Origin: Chitinophaga pinensis
GTDB lineage: Bacteria > Bacteroidota > Bacteroidia > Chitinophagales > Chitinophagaceae
Assembly: GCA_902167325.1 (NCBI GenBank)
Contig: LR632930.1
Coordinates: forward strand, 3,658,001-3,722,000
Reading direction: 5' to 3'
Length of the DNA: 64,000 nucleotides
In this document: piece after piece, positions 8,347 through 17,047 of the stretch
Position numbering within the stretch: the stretch's first letter is position 1
Layout of the letters: each line of letters begins with the position of its first letter
Program-made: the position numbers and the translations under genes
Notes under the pieces: model-generated
What the model saw: the letters and a program-made list of their open reading frames with translations, nothing else
Databases searched by the model: none
What the model was told of the DNA's origin: nothing

Positions 8347-9003
8347 TTGGAAAATTATAAGGCACATCATACCTCTTCTGTCGACCGGCTGTTACTGCTG
8401 CTCAAAACGAAAGGCCCCCTCACTACCGGGGCCGTTTCCGTGGAGCTGGGCATTACTGCGGAAGGCGCACGCCAGCAACTCCAGCGGCTGGCCGAAGAAG
8501 GCTGGGTGTTCTTTGAATCCATTTCCCGCGGTGTTGGCCGCCCCTCCCTCGTATGGAGCCTTTCCGACCGCGGAAACCGCCGCTTCCCCGACTCCCATGC
8601 CGAACTTACCGTACAACTTATTAATACAATACGTGACGTATTGGGCGATGAAGCCCTCAATAATGTTATTTCCGCCCGGGAATACAAGGTCTTATTGAGA
8701 TATTATGACATATTAAAAGAGGAGGAAGGCCTGGAGGCCAAAGTCCGCAAGTTTGCCGAATTACGCTCCCGTGACGGTTATCTCGCCGAATACCGCCGCG
8801 AAGGAGAGGGTTTCATCATGATTGAGAATCACTGCCCTATTTGTGCTGCCGCCTCCGCCTGCCATGATATCTGTAAAGTGGAATTGCAGACCTTCCAGCA
8901 GATTTTCCAGGAATGGGGTACCATCGAACGCCTCGACCATGTACTGGAAGGCGCCCGCCATTGCGCATACCGCATCACTCCCGTAGTACCCGTTGAAGGA
9001 TAA
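8347..9003 (+). CDS. sufR: SufR-like Fe-S winged-helix regulator
   Basis: A 218-residue protein with an N-terminal DeoR/ArsR-type winged helix (residues 12-75: DRLLLLLKTKGPL, TAEGARQQLQRL, SRGVGRPS wing) and a C-terminal cluster of cysteines at 163, 166, 172, 176 and 206. This arrangement, and divergent position next to suf, fits SufR, which binds an Fe-S cluster and represses suf when clusters are sufficient. The start is a TTG at 8347; no ATG lies between the preceding region and the helix-turn-helix. The start is nine bases beyond the suf -33 box, so the two promoters overlap. Function as suf regulator is inferred from family and context. Confidence 0.82.
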   Translation: MENYKAHHTSSVDRLLLLLKTKGPLTTGAVSVELGITAEGARQQLQRLAEEGWVFFESISRGVGRPSLVWSLSDRGNRRFPDSHAELTVQLINTIRDVLGDEALNNVISAREYKVLLRYYDILKEEEGLEAKVRKFAELRSRDGYLAEYRREGEGFIMIENHCPICAAASACHDICKVELQTFQQIFQEWGTIERLDHVLEGARHCAYRITPVVPVEG

Positions 9004-9149
9004 TTCCCATAGTTGTTTTAAGAAAGAAACGAAAGATCGAACCGGTGCTTTGCCGGATCGGAAGGGGCGTTCCATATACCAATCGGCCCACCCGCTTCTT
9101 TTCTGATAAAGTTCAACAGCTTCTTAAACATAACGCCTCTACATGAAAA

Positions 9150-9179
9150 CGCCGCACCCTTTTGATCTGGGATGCGGCG
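9150..9179 (-). terminator. Terminator of the small GldL-like gene
   Basis: Minus-strand arms CGCCGCA and TGCGGCG, extended by CCC/GGG after one bulge, are followed by TTTT. The hairpin starts 30 bases beyond the stop of the 9210-9410 gene. The plus-strand sufR transcript could also use it, but its stop is 147 bases away. Confidence 0.7.
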
Positions 9180-9209
9180 AATCTGTTTATAATATTTTAC
9201 CGGGAAAGA

Positions 9210-9410
9210 TTAACGCTGCCTGCGAAGTGCAAGGTTGTCTTTTACCCAAAGTGTCAGCAATCCGAGAGCGTTGATTCCCAGCAAGGGCCAGGTGTAAAGG
9301 CTAAGATTCAGCAGTGTGTCTGCACCCTGCCAGTGGTTGACTTTAGCAACTCCGGCCACAACAAGGATAACTACAGATAATGCGATGAGGGAAATGGCGA
9401 TGTTTTTCAT
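9210..9410 (-). CDS. Small two-helix membrane protein, GldL N-terminal-like
   Basis: A 66-residue protein with two hydrophobic segments (about residues 4-24 and 37-56) separated by KVNHWQGADTLL. That loop resembles the start of GldL, the inner-membrane motor component of Bacteroidota gliding/type 9 secretion, which reads HWPGAD. The long GldL coiled-coil tail is absent, so it is not GldL itself; many Bacteroidota carry such short stand-alone relatives. I use the ATG at 9410 (MKNIAIS) because the upstream in-frame ATG at 9461 would add a tail ahead of a natural membrane start. A single-gene unit with its own terminator. Confidence 0.65.
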   Translation of the reverse strand: MKNIAISLIALSVVILVVAGVAKVNHWQGADTLLNLSLYTWPLLGINALGLLTLWVKDNLALRRQR

Positions 9411-9648
9411 TTGTATAAATCGGGTTAAGGGCTTAGTCACAGCAATGTGCTGAATAAACAAATATATTCAAAAGATATCACATCTACGCACCGACGATAT
9501 ACTGTTTCTGAAAGTACCCTTCCGTTTTTGCATGGTATTTTACTTTGGCATACAACTGGTGTTTTCTGAAATTAGCCACTGTAGCATCTTTGGATGATTC
9601 CTGCCCGGGCGGCATACACTTTGGCATATTTCCCGAAAATCATACAAT

Positions 9649-9774
9649 ATGCGCACCCTTCGCACAAAGAGGCCGGTTCCGCCTCCGCATAACAGCAAAT
9701 TGATGTACTACATCGTGGCAGGATCATTCGCCTTGTCGGTGCTCCTGCAGATTATCTTACAGCTAAGCCTATAG
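9649..9774 (+). CDS. 41-residue single-helix membrane protein
   Basis: A short frame beginning ATG CGC ACC with a basic, Pro-rich front (KRPVPPPHN) and one hydrophobic helix (YYIVAGSFALSVLLQIIL). It ends two bases before the next start at 9777, the spacing of co-transcribed genes. No recognised family. Support comes from the positive-inside topology and the tight spacing, not from homology. Two copies of ACTTTGGCATA (9542-9552 and 9618-9628) lie upstream. Confidence 0.45.
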   Translation: MRTLRTKRPVPPPHNSKLMYYIVAGSFALSVLLQIILQLSL

Positions 9775-9776
9775 TT

Positions 9777-10148
9777 ATGTTGAATACATTCGAAGTGCCG
9801 GCATTGATAGAAGATGCACTGCCGGAATTACACAAACCCTTGCGCCAGTTCCCCGCCATTTTTCACCTGTATGAAACCATGGAATGCCTCCGGGATTATA
9901 CACTCCGCCAATGGCGGGATCAGAACCTGCCCACAGTAGAGCAATGCTTCCGGGTTATGGAGAGGCTATATGAGCGCGGTAACCAGCGTGTCCGTGAAGC
10001 CGTGGAAAGGATCATTATCCCGGGTATTTCCCATGCGGAAATCAATGGACAGGCCGGGTGTATCCGGTTGTTTTCTCTGGTACCCGCATCGTTGTACAAC
10101 CTTTTCATTTGTCAGCATCTTAAAGATCATCATCATGCACGTTCATAA
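9777..10148 (+). CDS. Conserved helical protein of unknown function
   Basis: A 123-residue, soluble, mostly helical protein (ALPELHKPLRQFP, VMERLYERGNQRVREAVE, SHAEIN). The layout resembles short DUF7674-type proteins, but I cannot assign it with confidence. It ends with a His-rich tail (HHHA) that overlaps the start of the next gene by 14 bases, showing translational coupling. No signal peptide. No function is proposed. Confidence 0.6.
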   Translation: MLNTFEVPALIEDALPELHKPLRQFPAIFHLYETMECLRDYTLRQWRDQNLPTVEQCFRVMERLYERGNQRVREAVERIIIPGISHAEINGQAGCIRLFSLVPASLYNLFICQHLKDHHHARS

Positions 10149-10731
10149 TATCATACCCGCGAAAGAGGCGGAGCCTCCCGTCAGTTACATCGTACGCCCT
10201 GCAACATCCGCTGATGCGCAATACGCTTTCCTGATTGCCGAAACCATCACTTCCTCCGCCAAGGCCCGTGGCACCGGGATAGCGGGGCGTACACCGGAAA
10301 TGATCCGCCGGAAAATATTAGAGGGGAAAGCCGTAGTGGCAGTTGCAGAAGATGGAGCATGGGCTGGCTTCGCCTACATTGAAACGTGGGACGATGGCCG
10401 CTTCGTATCCAATAGCGGACTGATCGTACGTCCCGAATTGCGGGGGATGGGTATTGCGGCTGCCATTAAACAGGAAGTATTCCGGCTCAGCCGGGAGCTG
10501 TTCCCGCAGGCGAAGATCTGCAGCATCACCACCAGCGCGGCAGTAATGAAACTAAACAGTCGCCTTGGCTTCAGGCCTGTGTCCTTCGCGGAGATCACGC
10601 AGGATGATCACTTTTGGGAAGGTTGCCGTTCCTGCGCAAATTATGGCATTCTCTGTTCTAAGGCACGGGGTAACTGCCTCTGTACTGCATTGCTTTTCGA
10701 CCCGGAAGAAAGTTGCGCGGGAATGCCTTAA
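10135..10731 (+). CDS. GNAT acetyltransferase with Cys-rich tail
   Basis: A 198-residue GNAT protein. The domain runs from YIVRPATSADAQ to FRPVSFAEI, with the acetyl-CoA loop in RPELRGMGIAAAIK and the terminal NSRLGFRPV strand. After the domain comes a tail with many cysteines (GCRSCANYGILC, then NCLCTALLFDPE), seen in a Bacteroidota GNAT subfamily that often lies near arginine biosynthesis genes; that association is from memory and those genes are not here. I use ATG 10135, which overlaps the previous gene by 14 bases, because longer in-frame starts give sequence outside the fold. Substrate unknown; the cysteines may bind a metal. Confidence 0.8.
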   Translation: MHVHNIIPAKEAEPPVSYIVRPATSADAQYAFLIAETITSSAKARGTGIAGRTPEMIRRKILEGKAVVAVAEDGAWAGFAYIETWDDGRFVSNSGLIVRPELRGMGIAAAIKQEVFRLSRELFPQAKICSITTSAAVMKLNSRLGFRPVSFAEITQDDHFWEGCRSCANYGILCSKARGNCLCTALLFDPEESCAGMP

Positions 10732-12516
10732 ATGAGTATCTTGAGTGGTAAATCCCGACGTCTCATGAAAATTACCGATTGCCTTGCCCTTGCCTTCCTG
10801 GTAACGGTTTCCGCCTGTTCACAGGAGCATGCCATTCACCTGAACCAATCCGGTTTCTATACACATGGACCCAAACGCGCGGCTGTTACCGGTAAGATGC
10901 TTTCCAATCACTTTTATCTGACTACGCCAAATGGAAAGGACACGCTTTACAGCGGCACCCTTCAGGAAGAAAAGGACTCCCGTTGGTCATCCACCCGCGT
11001 CCGCATAGCCGATTTTACCACCTTCAATAAAACAGGCCTATATACGCTGCAAATTCCGGGAGTACCCGCATCATATCCTTTCGAAATAGGGGATGCGCCC
11101 TTCCGGAGTGTAACTGCCGCATCATTGAAAGGTTTCTATTTCCAGCGGGCCTCCATGCCCATCGAAGAGAAGTATGGTGGAAAATGGAAGCGCCCTGCCG
11201 GGCACCCGGATACACATGTACTGATACACCCCTCAGCCGCTGATGCTATGCGGCCTGCCGGTACAGTGATTTCCTCACCGGGCGGATGGTATGATGCCGG
11301 TGATTTCAATAAGTACATTGTCAACTCAGGTATTTCGATGTACATGCTGTTTGCAGCTTATGAAAGCTTCCCGCAGTATTTTACAGCCCTCCGGGTAAAT
11401 ATTCCCGAAAGCAGCAATGATATACCGGATATCCTCGACGAGGCATTGTACAATCTCCGCTGGATGCTCACCATGCAGGACCCTCACGATGGGGGCGTTT
11501 ATCACAAATGCACCAATGCTAATTTCGATAAGATGGTGATGCCTCATCTTGCCACTACCGCACCGCGCTATGTGGTTCAGAAAAGCTTCACCGCCACGTT
11601 CGACTTTGCCGCTGTTAACGCCATGGCTGCTCGCATATTTTCAAAGTTCAACAATCAGCTGCCCGGTTTGGCAGACAGCTGCCGCATGGCAGCCCTGAAA
11701 GCCTGGGCCTGGACCGAACAGCATACTCCAATCACTTACGGCTACAGTCAGTATGAACTGGCTCGTACTTTTAAACCAGAAATCACAACAGGAGAGTATG
11801 GTGACAGGGATCCGGAAGATGAACGGTGCTGGGCGGCAGCAGAACTATATATTACTACAGGAGAAGATCGCTATCTGAGAATAATAAATTCATCTCCTCT
11901 AAGTGAAGGAGTGCCCACATGGAGCTTGGTGAACGCGTTGGGCGAATGGAGCTTCATCCGCAACAAACCTAACCACCCCGTTGCTGTAAAAGCATTGCAA
12001 AATATCATCAGGCAGGCAGATGTTTTCTTAAAGAACTCCTCTGCCAGTGCTTTTGGTACCGTAATGGGCCAAACCGCGGAGGACTTCAACTGGGGCGGAA
12101 ATGCCAACGCTGCCGCTCAGGGGATTATGCTGCTCTACGCTTATCAGGCTACCGGCAATCGTTCCTATTTCGACTTTGCAGTGCAAAACCTCGATTACCT
12201 GCTGGGCCGTAACGCTACAGGCTACTGTTTCGTAACAGGCATCGGAAGTAAACCTCCCATGCACCCGCATCACCGTCCTTCAGTTGCCGATGGTATTACA
12301 GACCCCGTTCCCGGCCTGCTAGTGGGTGGCCCGAACATAAAGATGCAGGACAAAAGCGATTACCCCTTCAAAGAAGTGGAAACTACCTATGTTGACGATG
12401 ATGGATCGTATGCTTCCAATGAAATTACCATTAACTGGAACGCACCTTTGGTGTATCTTGCAAATGGTATAGAAGCGTTGAAAGTGAAGGCGGGATGTGT
12501 CAGCAATGTAAAGTAA
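10732..12516 (+). CDS. GH9 endoglucanase-type lipoprotein
   Basis: A 594-residue protein of glycoside hydrolase family 9. A lipoprotein signal peptide ends at Cys29 (LVTVSAC). An N-terminal immunoglobulin-like domain (about 34-118, beginning HLNQSGF) precedes the (alpha/alpha)6 catalytic domain. GGWYDAGDFNKY holds the catalytic-base aspartates D188/D191; the C-terminal DDDGSYASNEITINWN holds the acid E564, and the HPHHRPS segment is also family-typical. GH9 enzymes cut beta-1,4-glucans by inversion; some act on beta-glucosamine or xyloglucan. The ATG directly abuts the previous stop; ATG 10765 is an alternative start that keeps the signal peptide. It probably supplies the first cut for the downstream SusC/D locus. 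Confidence 0.9.
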   Translation: MSILSGKSRRLMKITDCLALAFLVTVSACSQEHAIHLNQSGFYTHGPKRAAVTGKMLSNHFYLTTPNGKDTLYSGTLQEEKDSRWSSTRVRIADFTTFNKTGLYTLQIPGVPASYPFEIGDAPFRSVTAASLKGFYFQRASMPIEEKYGGKWKRPAGHPDTHVLIHPSAADAMRPAGTVISSPGGWYDAGDFNKYIVNSGISMYMLFAAYESFPQYFTALRVNIPESSNDIPDILDEALYNLRWMLTMQDPHDGGVYHKCTNANFDKMVMPHLATTAPRYVVQKSFTATFDFAAVNAMAARIFSKFNNQLPGLADSCRMAALKAWAWTEQHTPITYGYSQYELARTFKPEITTGEYGDRDPEDERCWAAAELYITTGEDRYLRIINSSPLSEGVPTWSLVNALGEWSFIRNKPNHPVAVKALQNIIRQADVFLKNSSASAFGTVMGQTAEDFNWGGNANAAAQGIMLLYAYQATGNRSYFDFAVQNLDYLLGRNATGYCFVTGIGSKPPMHPHHRPSVADGITDPVPGLLVGGPNIKMQDKSDYPFKEVETTYVDDDGSYASNEITINWNAPLVYLANGIEALKVKAGCVSNVK

Positions 12517-12521
12517 AATAC

Positions 12522-13601
12522 ATGCCGTTTATCAGTATTTGTTTTGGATGGATATCAGCCTGTGCAGCAGTTTGCATCAACCCTGCAGACAGTATCCCTG
12601 TGCAGGATACCCTGCCGGGAAGGTACATGGAGAACAAATGGATCGAAAAGATAACCGGGTATGGCACCATTAAAGTAACACACAGTTCGGACCTCGAAAC
12701 TATTTCTCTGCTAACTCCCGATAAGGATATTCATCTCAGTCCTAACACATCGGCCATCACGCACGTCAGTGTGTCCTACCGTTTCGTCACGGCAGGTTTT
12801 AAAGTGGCACCAAAGTTCTGGCCAGGTAATGGAGACAGTAATGAGAAGGGGAAAACCTCCGCGCACGGATTGGGTCTGGGCTTTTCATTCCGGCACTGGC
12901 AGCAGGAGCTGAGCTATAGCAGAATAAAAGGTTATTATCTCGAAAACACTTCCGACTATGATACTGACTGGAAGGAGGGGATGCCTTACATCCAGTTTCC
13001 CGGATTGGTAATGACGAACTATCAGGGGGTTACTGCGTATAATTTCAACCGTAAGTTTTCGGTAAATGCGGTCCTGACACAATCGGAACGGCAGCTGAAG
13101 AGTGCGGGAAGTTTTATTCCTTTGCTGCTTTACCGTTACTATATCATAGACGACCGCTCGGAGCCTGCCACTGCGGGCGGCGCCACACAGAAGAGCAATA
13201 ACTTCGAAATACTTGCGGGAGCGGGTTATCAGCATACGTTCGTACTGAAGGATTTTTATTTCTCACTCGGTATAACACCCGGATTCGGTTACGTCTTTAC
13301 CAAACTCACCACCCGATATTCCACCGGGAATGAAATATCCCGTAATCATACACCCGCTTTCCGGCTGGACGCACGCACAGGGCTGGGATATAACGCCCCG
13401 CGGTTCTTTACCGGCGCTTATATGAACGTCATCTCCAACGCATCCCGTCAGCAACATACTGCAGTCATTAACAGCGACGACCGTTTAATATTCCGCGTAT
13501 TCATCGGTTACCGGTTCCGTGCACCCAAATTTATCGTCCGGAAGATGGATCAGCTTACTGAAAAGGGCCGGCAGAAGCTGGATCACCTGCGCAAGAAATA
13601 A
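12522..13601 (+). CDS. DUF4421-like outer-membrane-type protein
   Basis: A 359-residue exported protein: a hydrophobic front (MPFISICFGWISACAAV) followed by alternating beta-strand sequence (GLGLGFSFRHW, FRVFIGYRF) expected of an outer-membrane beta-barrel. The segment TQSERQLKSAGSFIP resembles the conserved core of DUF4421 proteins, common in Bacteroidota and of unknown role. I prefer ATG 12522, six bases after the GH9 stop; ATG 12495 would overlap GH9 and weaken the signal peptide. It is probably co-transcribed with GH9. Confidence 0.7.
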   Translation: MPFISICFGWISACAAVCINPADSIPVQDTLPGRYMENKWIEKITGYGTIKVTHSSDLETISLLTPDKDIHLSPNTSAITHVSVSYRFVTAGFKVAPKFWPGNGDSNEKGKTSAHGLGLGFSFRHWQQELSYSRIKGYYLENTSDYDTDWKEGMPYIQFPGLVMTNYQGVTAYNFNRKFSVNAVLTQSERQLKSAGSFIPLLLYRYYIIDDRSEPATAGGATQKSNNFEILAGAGYQHTFVLKDFYFSLGITPGFGYVFTKLTTRYSTGNEISRNHTPAFRLDARTGLGYNAPRFFTGAYMNVISNASRQQHTAVINSDDRLIFRVFIGYRFRAPKFIVRKMDQLTEKGRQKLDHLRKK

Positions 13602-13720
13602 ACACTATTATCTATTCATTTCCCTGTCATCATCTGCAGTGTTTGAACCACGCTGTCGGTACCCCATGCGCATTCCATTCTGTGTAAACTAATCCAGCTA
13701 AAACCCGCCTCAAAAAAAAG

Positions 13721-13750
13721 TTGCCCGTTTGAAAATGTTCCATATATTTA
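13721..13750 (+). promoter_or_regulatory. Candidate promoter of the SusC/D locus
   Basis: TTG at 13721-13723 is followed after exactly 19 bases by TATATTTA (13743-13750), one mismatch from TAnnTTTG. It leaves a leader of about 165 bases before SusC at 13923. The rest of the 13602-13922 gap holds only a tiny upstream frame (13827-13865, 12 residues) and no recognised RNA. Confidence 0.5.
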
Positions 13751-13922
13751 CAGTAGAATAGACTAGAATAACCTAGCTTATAGTATCGTCGGAGCTATTC
13801 CCGTACGATCAACCAAAATGTATGTTATGAAAATGATACTTCCACGTCACTGCGACAGCAGCTGATCCAGCAGTGCTATTCAGGTATGATTTATTCCACA
13901 GCTACAACCAAATGAAAAAATT

Positions 13923-16900
13923 ATGAAAGCTTTACGCTATCGGAGTTGCCGTCCACTGGCAGGCTCCAGTACTTCTTTGTGCCTATCGAAAGTAGTTTTC
14001 GCGCTATTTATGCTATTCAGCGCCGCTATCCCCGTTCTGGCGCAACAAAAACTCCAGGTAAACGGTACCGTGGTAAATGAGAAAGGAGAACCTGTTCCAG
14101 GTGCATCCATCGCGGAAAAAGGTACTTCCAACGGCACGATGAGCCTCGAAAACGGCCGCTTCTCCATCTCAGTTTCCGGCAACAGCGCCGTACTCGTTAT
14201 TTCCTACACCGGCTTCATCTCACAGGAAACGCCTGCCGGTAATGGCGGTCCTCTCCGTATTACATTACAAACACAAACAAAAGACATTGGCGAAGTGGTG
14301 ATAGTAGGCTATGGCGCACAGAAGAAGACTTCCGTGACCGGTGCCGTATCTGCCGTGAAAGGAGCGGAGCTTGTACAAAGCGGTTCCGCCAACATCTCCA
14401 ATGCCATCGCCGGCCGTGTCCCCGGTGTTATTGCCAACAACCGCTCAGGCCGCCCGGGTGAAGACGAAGCTTCCCTCGTGATCCGTGGCTTCAACTCTTT
14501 CGGTGGCGGTACCAGTCCGCTGATCATCGTAGATGGTATCCCTGACAGAAGCTTCTCCCGCCTGAACCCCAATGACATTGAAAGCATTACTGTACTGAAG
14601 GATGCCGCTGCGGCTATTTATGGCGTGCGCGCTGCCAACGGTGTTATCCTCGTTACTACCAAAAGAGGTAAAACCGGTAAGCCCACAATTCAGTACGATG
14701 GTTCTTACGGCATTCAGCAGTTGACGCGCCTGCCTGCCATCGTGAATTCTTCGGAGTACATGACGTATTACAACGAGGTAAGTCCTAATACCTACGCCCA
14801 ATCCGAAATCGATAAATACAAAGCCGGCAATGTTCCTGGCTATACGTCCACAAACTGGCTGGAAGAAGTTTTCCGCAAAAGCGCCCCGCAAACTTCCCAT
14901 TCTCTATCCGTAAGCGGCGGCAGTGAAAACGTAAAGTATTACTTCTCCGGCCAGTATGTAGACCAGCGGAGCAATTTCCGTAACAGCACGGAACGCTACC
15001 GCCAGTTCAACATCCGTTCGAATATCGATGCGCGCATCTCTTCCAACCTTAAAGTGAACCTCGACATCGCGGCCCGTCAGGAGGACCGTAACTACCCTTC
15101 CTGGGGCGTTAGCGGCATCCTTCACGAAGCGCGCTCCCTTTATCCCTTCATCCCCGTACGGTGGGCTAACGGCCTTCCCAGTGCCGGTGTAGCCGCAGGC
15201 CGCAACCCCGCCATCCTCGTTACGGGTGAACCCGGGTACGACCGCGTAAAGAACTACGTAGTTACCCCGCTGGCGGGCTTCGAACTGAAGCTGCCTTTCG
15301 TAACGGAAGGACTTTCCCTCAGCGGCTACGCATCTTACGACATTAACCTCCGCCATCAGAAAATCTTTAATAAACCCTGGGACGCCTATGCCTGGGACCG
15401 GAACACTAATACCTACTCTAACCAGCGTTCCAGCACCGTGGCATCGCCTAACGTAACGCAGGACGAGAGCATGTTTACCGGAAGCACCCAATTCATCAAG
15501 CTGGCTTACGACCGCCAGTTCGGCCGTCATAAGATCGGTGCCTTTGCAGGATATGAATCCACCACTTCTTCCACCTGGGGAACGTATGCTTACCGGAGGA
15601 ACCTCCTGAGCGATCAGATCGATCAGATCTTCACCGGAACTGCCGATGGACAAACCGCTACCGGCTCGTCCGCACAGGATGGCCGCGCCAGCTACCTCGG
15701 CAGGATAGAGTATGGTTACAATAACAAATACCTGCTGGAAGCTACCTTCCGTTACAACGGTTCTTTCAACTTCCCCACGCAGAACCGCTGGGGCCTGTTC
15801 CCTGCAGTAACCGCGGGCTGGAGGATCTCCGAAGAGCCGTTCTTTAAGCAGAACGTAGACTTCGTAGACGAGCTGAAAGTAAGAGCTTCCTGGGGCATCC
15901 TCGGTAGCGATGCCGTGGCACAGTACCTGTTCCTTACCCGCTACCAGCTGGTAACTAACAAGAACTACTATTCTTATTTCGGTGACGACTACCAACTTGC
16001 CAATGCCATCTCCCTGTCGAGCACCCCTAATGCAAACATCACCTGGGAAAAGCAGGATACCCGCAACGTGGGTGTGGATGCAACCCTCTTCAAAGGCCGT
16101 CTGAACTTTACCGCCAACTACTTCCGGTACCTCCGGAAAGATATTCTGGCAAAGCGTAATGCCTCCATTCCGCAATACACCGGTATGGCACTCCCTTCAG
16201 AGAATATCGGTCAGTCATTGAACAGGGGACTTGATTTTGCCCTTGGCTATAATGGCGATGCCGGCGAGCTGCGCTATACCATTGGTGTGAACGGTACGTT
16301 TGCCAAAAGCAAAGTGATCTTCCGCGACGAAGCAGCTACTGTTCCGGACTGGCAGAAGTCAGAAGGTTATCCCATCGACTCCTGGCTGCTGTATCCTGCA
16401 GATGGCATTTACAAATCTCAGGAGGAGATCGATAAATCCGTTCACCTGCCCGGCGCAAAACCTGGTGATCTGAAAATTAAAGACACCGATGGCAACGGTA
16501 CCATCACTGCCAACGATCAGGTAAGAATTTATGAAACCGCCACCCCGAAAATCGTGTATGGCGTAAACCTGGGCCTGCAATACAAAGGCATTGCCCTGAA
16601 TATGCTGCTCACCGGGCAGGCGCAGGCGAAGCAACTGATCAACTCCCAGATGCAGGGTGCACTCATTTCTCCGCCCAAATGGCTGTATGACGGCAGATGG
16701 ACAGCTGCAAATACTTCCAGCGTTTATCCCCGTGCATTCACCAGCAACAGCACCAATGCTTCGTACTACAACAACTCCGACTTCTGGCTGCGCGATGCGT
16801 CGTTCCTGCGCCTGAAATCATTGGAACTGTCGTACGCCATTCCCACGCACATTTACAGCAGACTGGGCCTGAACGCGGTGCGTATCTATGCAAGCGGTTT

Positions 16901-17021
16901 CAACCTGCTGTCGTTCGACCAGATGAAGAAATATGGTATTGACCCTGAAACGAACAATACCACGGGTATTAACTATCCTCAAACGAAAATCTACCGCTTC
17001 GGGATCAACATCGGGCTGTAA
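13923..17021 (+). CDS. SusC/RagA TonB-linked outer membrane transporter
   Basis: A 1032-residue SusC-type protein. Signal peptide to about residue 41 (AIPVLAQQ), a carboxypeptidase-D-like domain (VNGTVVNEKGEPVPGASI), then the TonB-box region and plug (VVIVGYGAQKKTSVTGAVS; PLIIVDGIPDR; IESITVLKDAAAAIYG; GVILVTTKRG) and a beta-barrel ending in RFGINIGL. No STN domain, so control is not through FecR-type signalling. It imports oligosaccharides captured by the SusD partner 26 bases downstream. Substrate is inferred from neighbours: a beta-glucan or related polymer, given GH9 upstream. The ATG at 13923 is preceded by a tiny MKKL frame that overlaps it. Confidence 0.93.
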   Translation: MKALRYRSCRPLAGSSTSLCLSKVVFALFMLFSAAIPVLAQQKLQVNGTVVNEKGEPVPGASIAEKGTSNGTMSLENGRFSISVSGNSAVLVISYTGFISQETPAGNGGPLRITLQTQTKDIGEVVIVGYGAQKKTSVTGAVSAVKGAELVQSGSANISNAIAGRVPGVIANNRSGRPGEDEASLVIRGFNSFGGGTSPLIIVDGIPDRSFSRLNPNDIESITVLKDAAAAIYGVRAANGVILVTTKRGKTGKPTIQYDGSYGIQQLTRLPAIVNSSEYMTYYNEVSPNTYAQSEIDKYKAGNVPGYTSTNWLEEVFRKSAPQTSHSLSVSGGSENVKYYFSGQYVDQRSNFRNSTERYRQFNIRSNIDARISSNLKVNLDIAARQEDRNYPSWGVSGILHEARSLYPFIPVRWANGLPSAGVAAGRNPAILVTGEPGYDRVKNYVVTPLAGFELKLPFVTEGLSLSGYASYDINLRHQKIFNKPWDAYAWDRNTNTYSNQRSSTVASPNVTQDESMFTGSTQFIKLAYDRQFGRHKIGAFAGYESTTSSTWGTYAYRRNLLSDQIDQIFTGTADGQTATGSSAQDGRASYLGRIEYGYNNKYLLEATFRYNGSFNFPTQNRWGLFPAVTAGWRISEEPFFKQNVDFVDELKVRASWGILGSDAVAQYLFLTRYQLVTNKNYYSYFGDDYQLANAISLSSTPNANITWEKQDTRNVGVDATLFKGRLNFTANYFRYLRKDILAKRNASIPQYTGMALPSENIGQSLNRGLDFALGYNGDAGELRYTIGVNGTFAKSKVIFRDEAATVPDWQKSEGYPIDSWLLYPADGIYKSQEEIDKSVHLPGAKPGDLKIKDTDGNGTITANDQVRIYETATPKIVYGVNLGLQYKGIALNMLLTGQAQAKQLINSQMQGALISPPKWLYDGRWTAANTSSVYPRAFTSNSTNASYYNNSDFWLRDASFLRLKSLELSYAIPTHIYSRLGLNAVRIYASGFNLLSFDQMKKYGIDPETNNTTGINYPQTKIYRFGINIGL

Positions 17022-17047
17022 GTCAATCACCTTTCAAATTGCCAATT

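Noticed and set aside
14904-16175. Minus-strand frame of 423 codons
   Set aside because: Antisense to the SusC barrel; translated sequence has no domain, signal or plausible composition.
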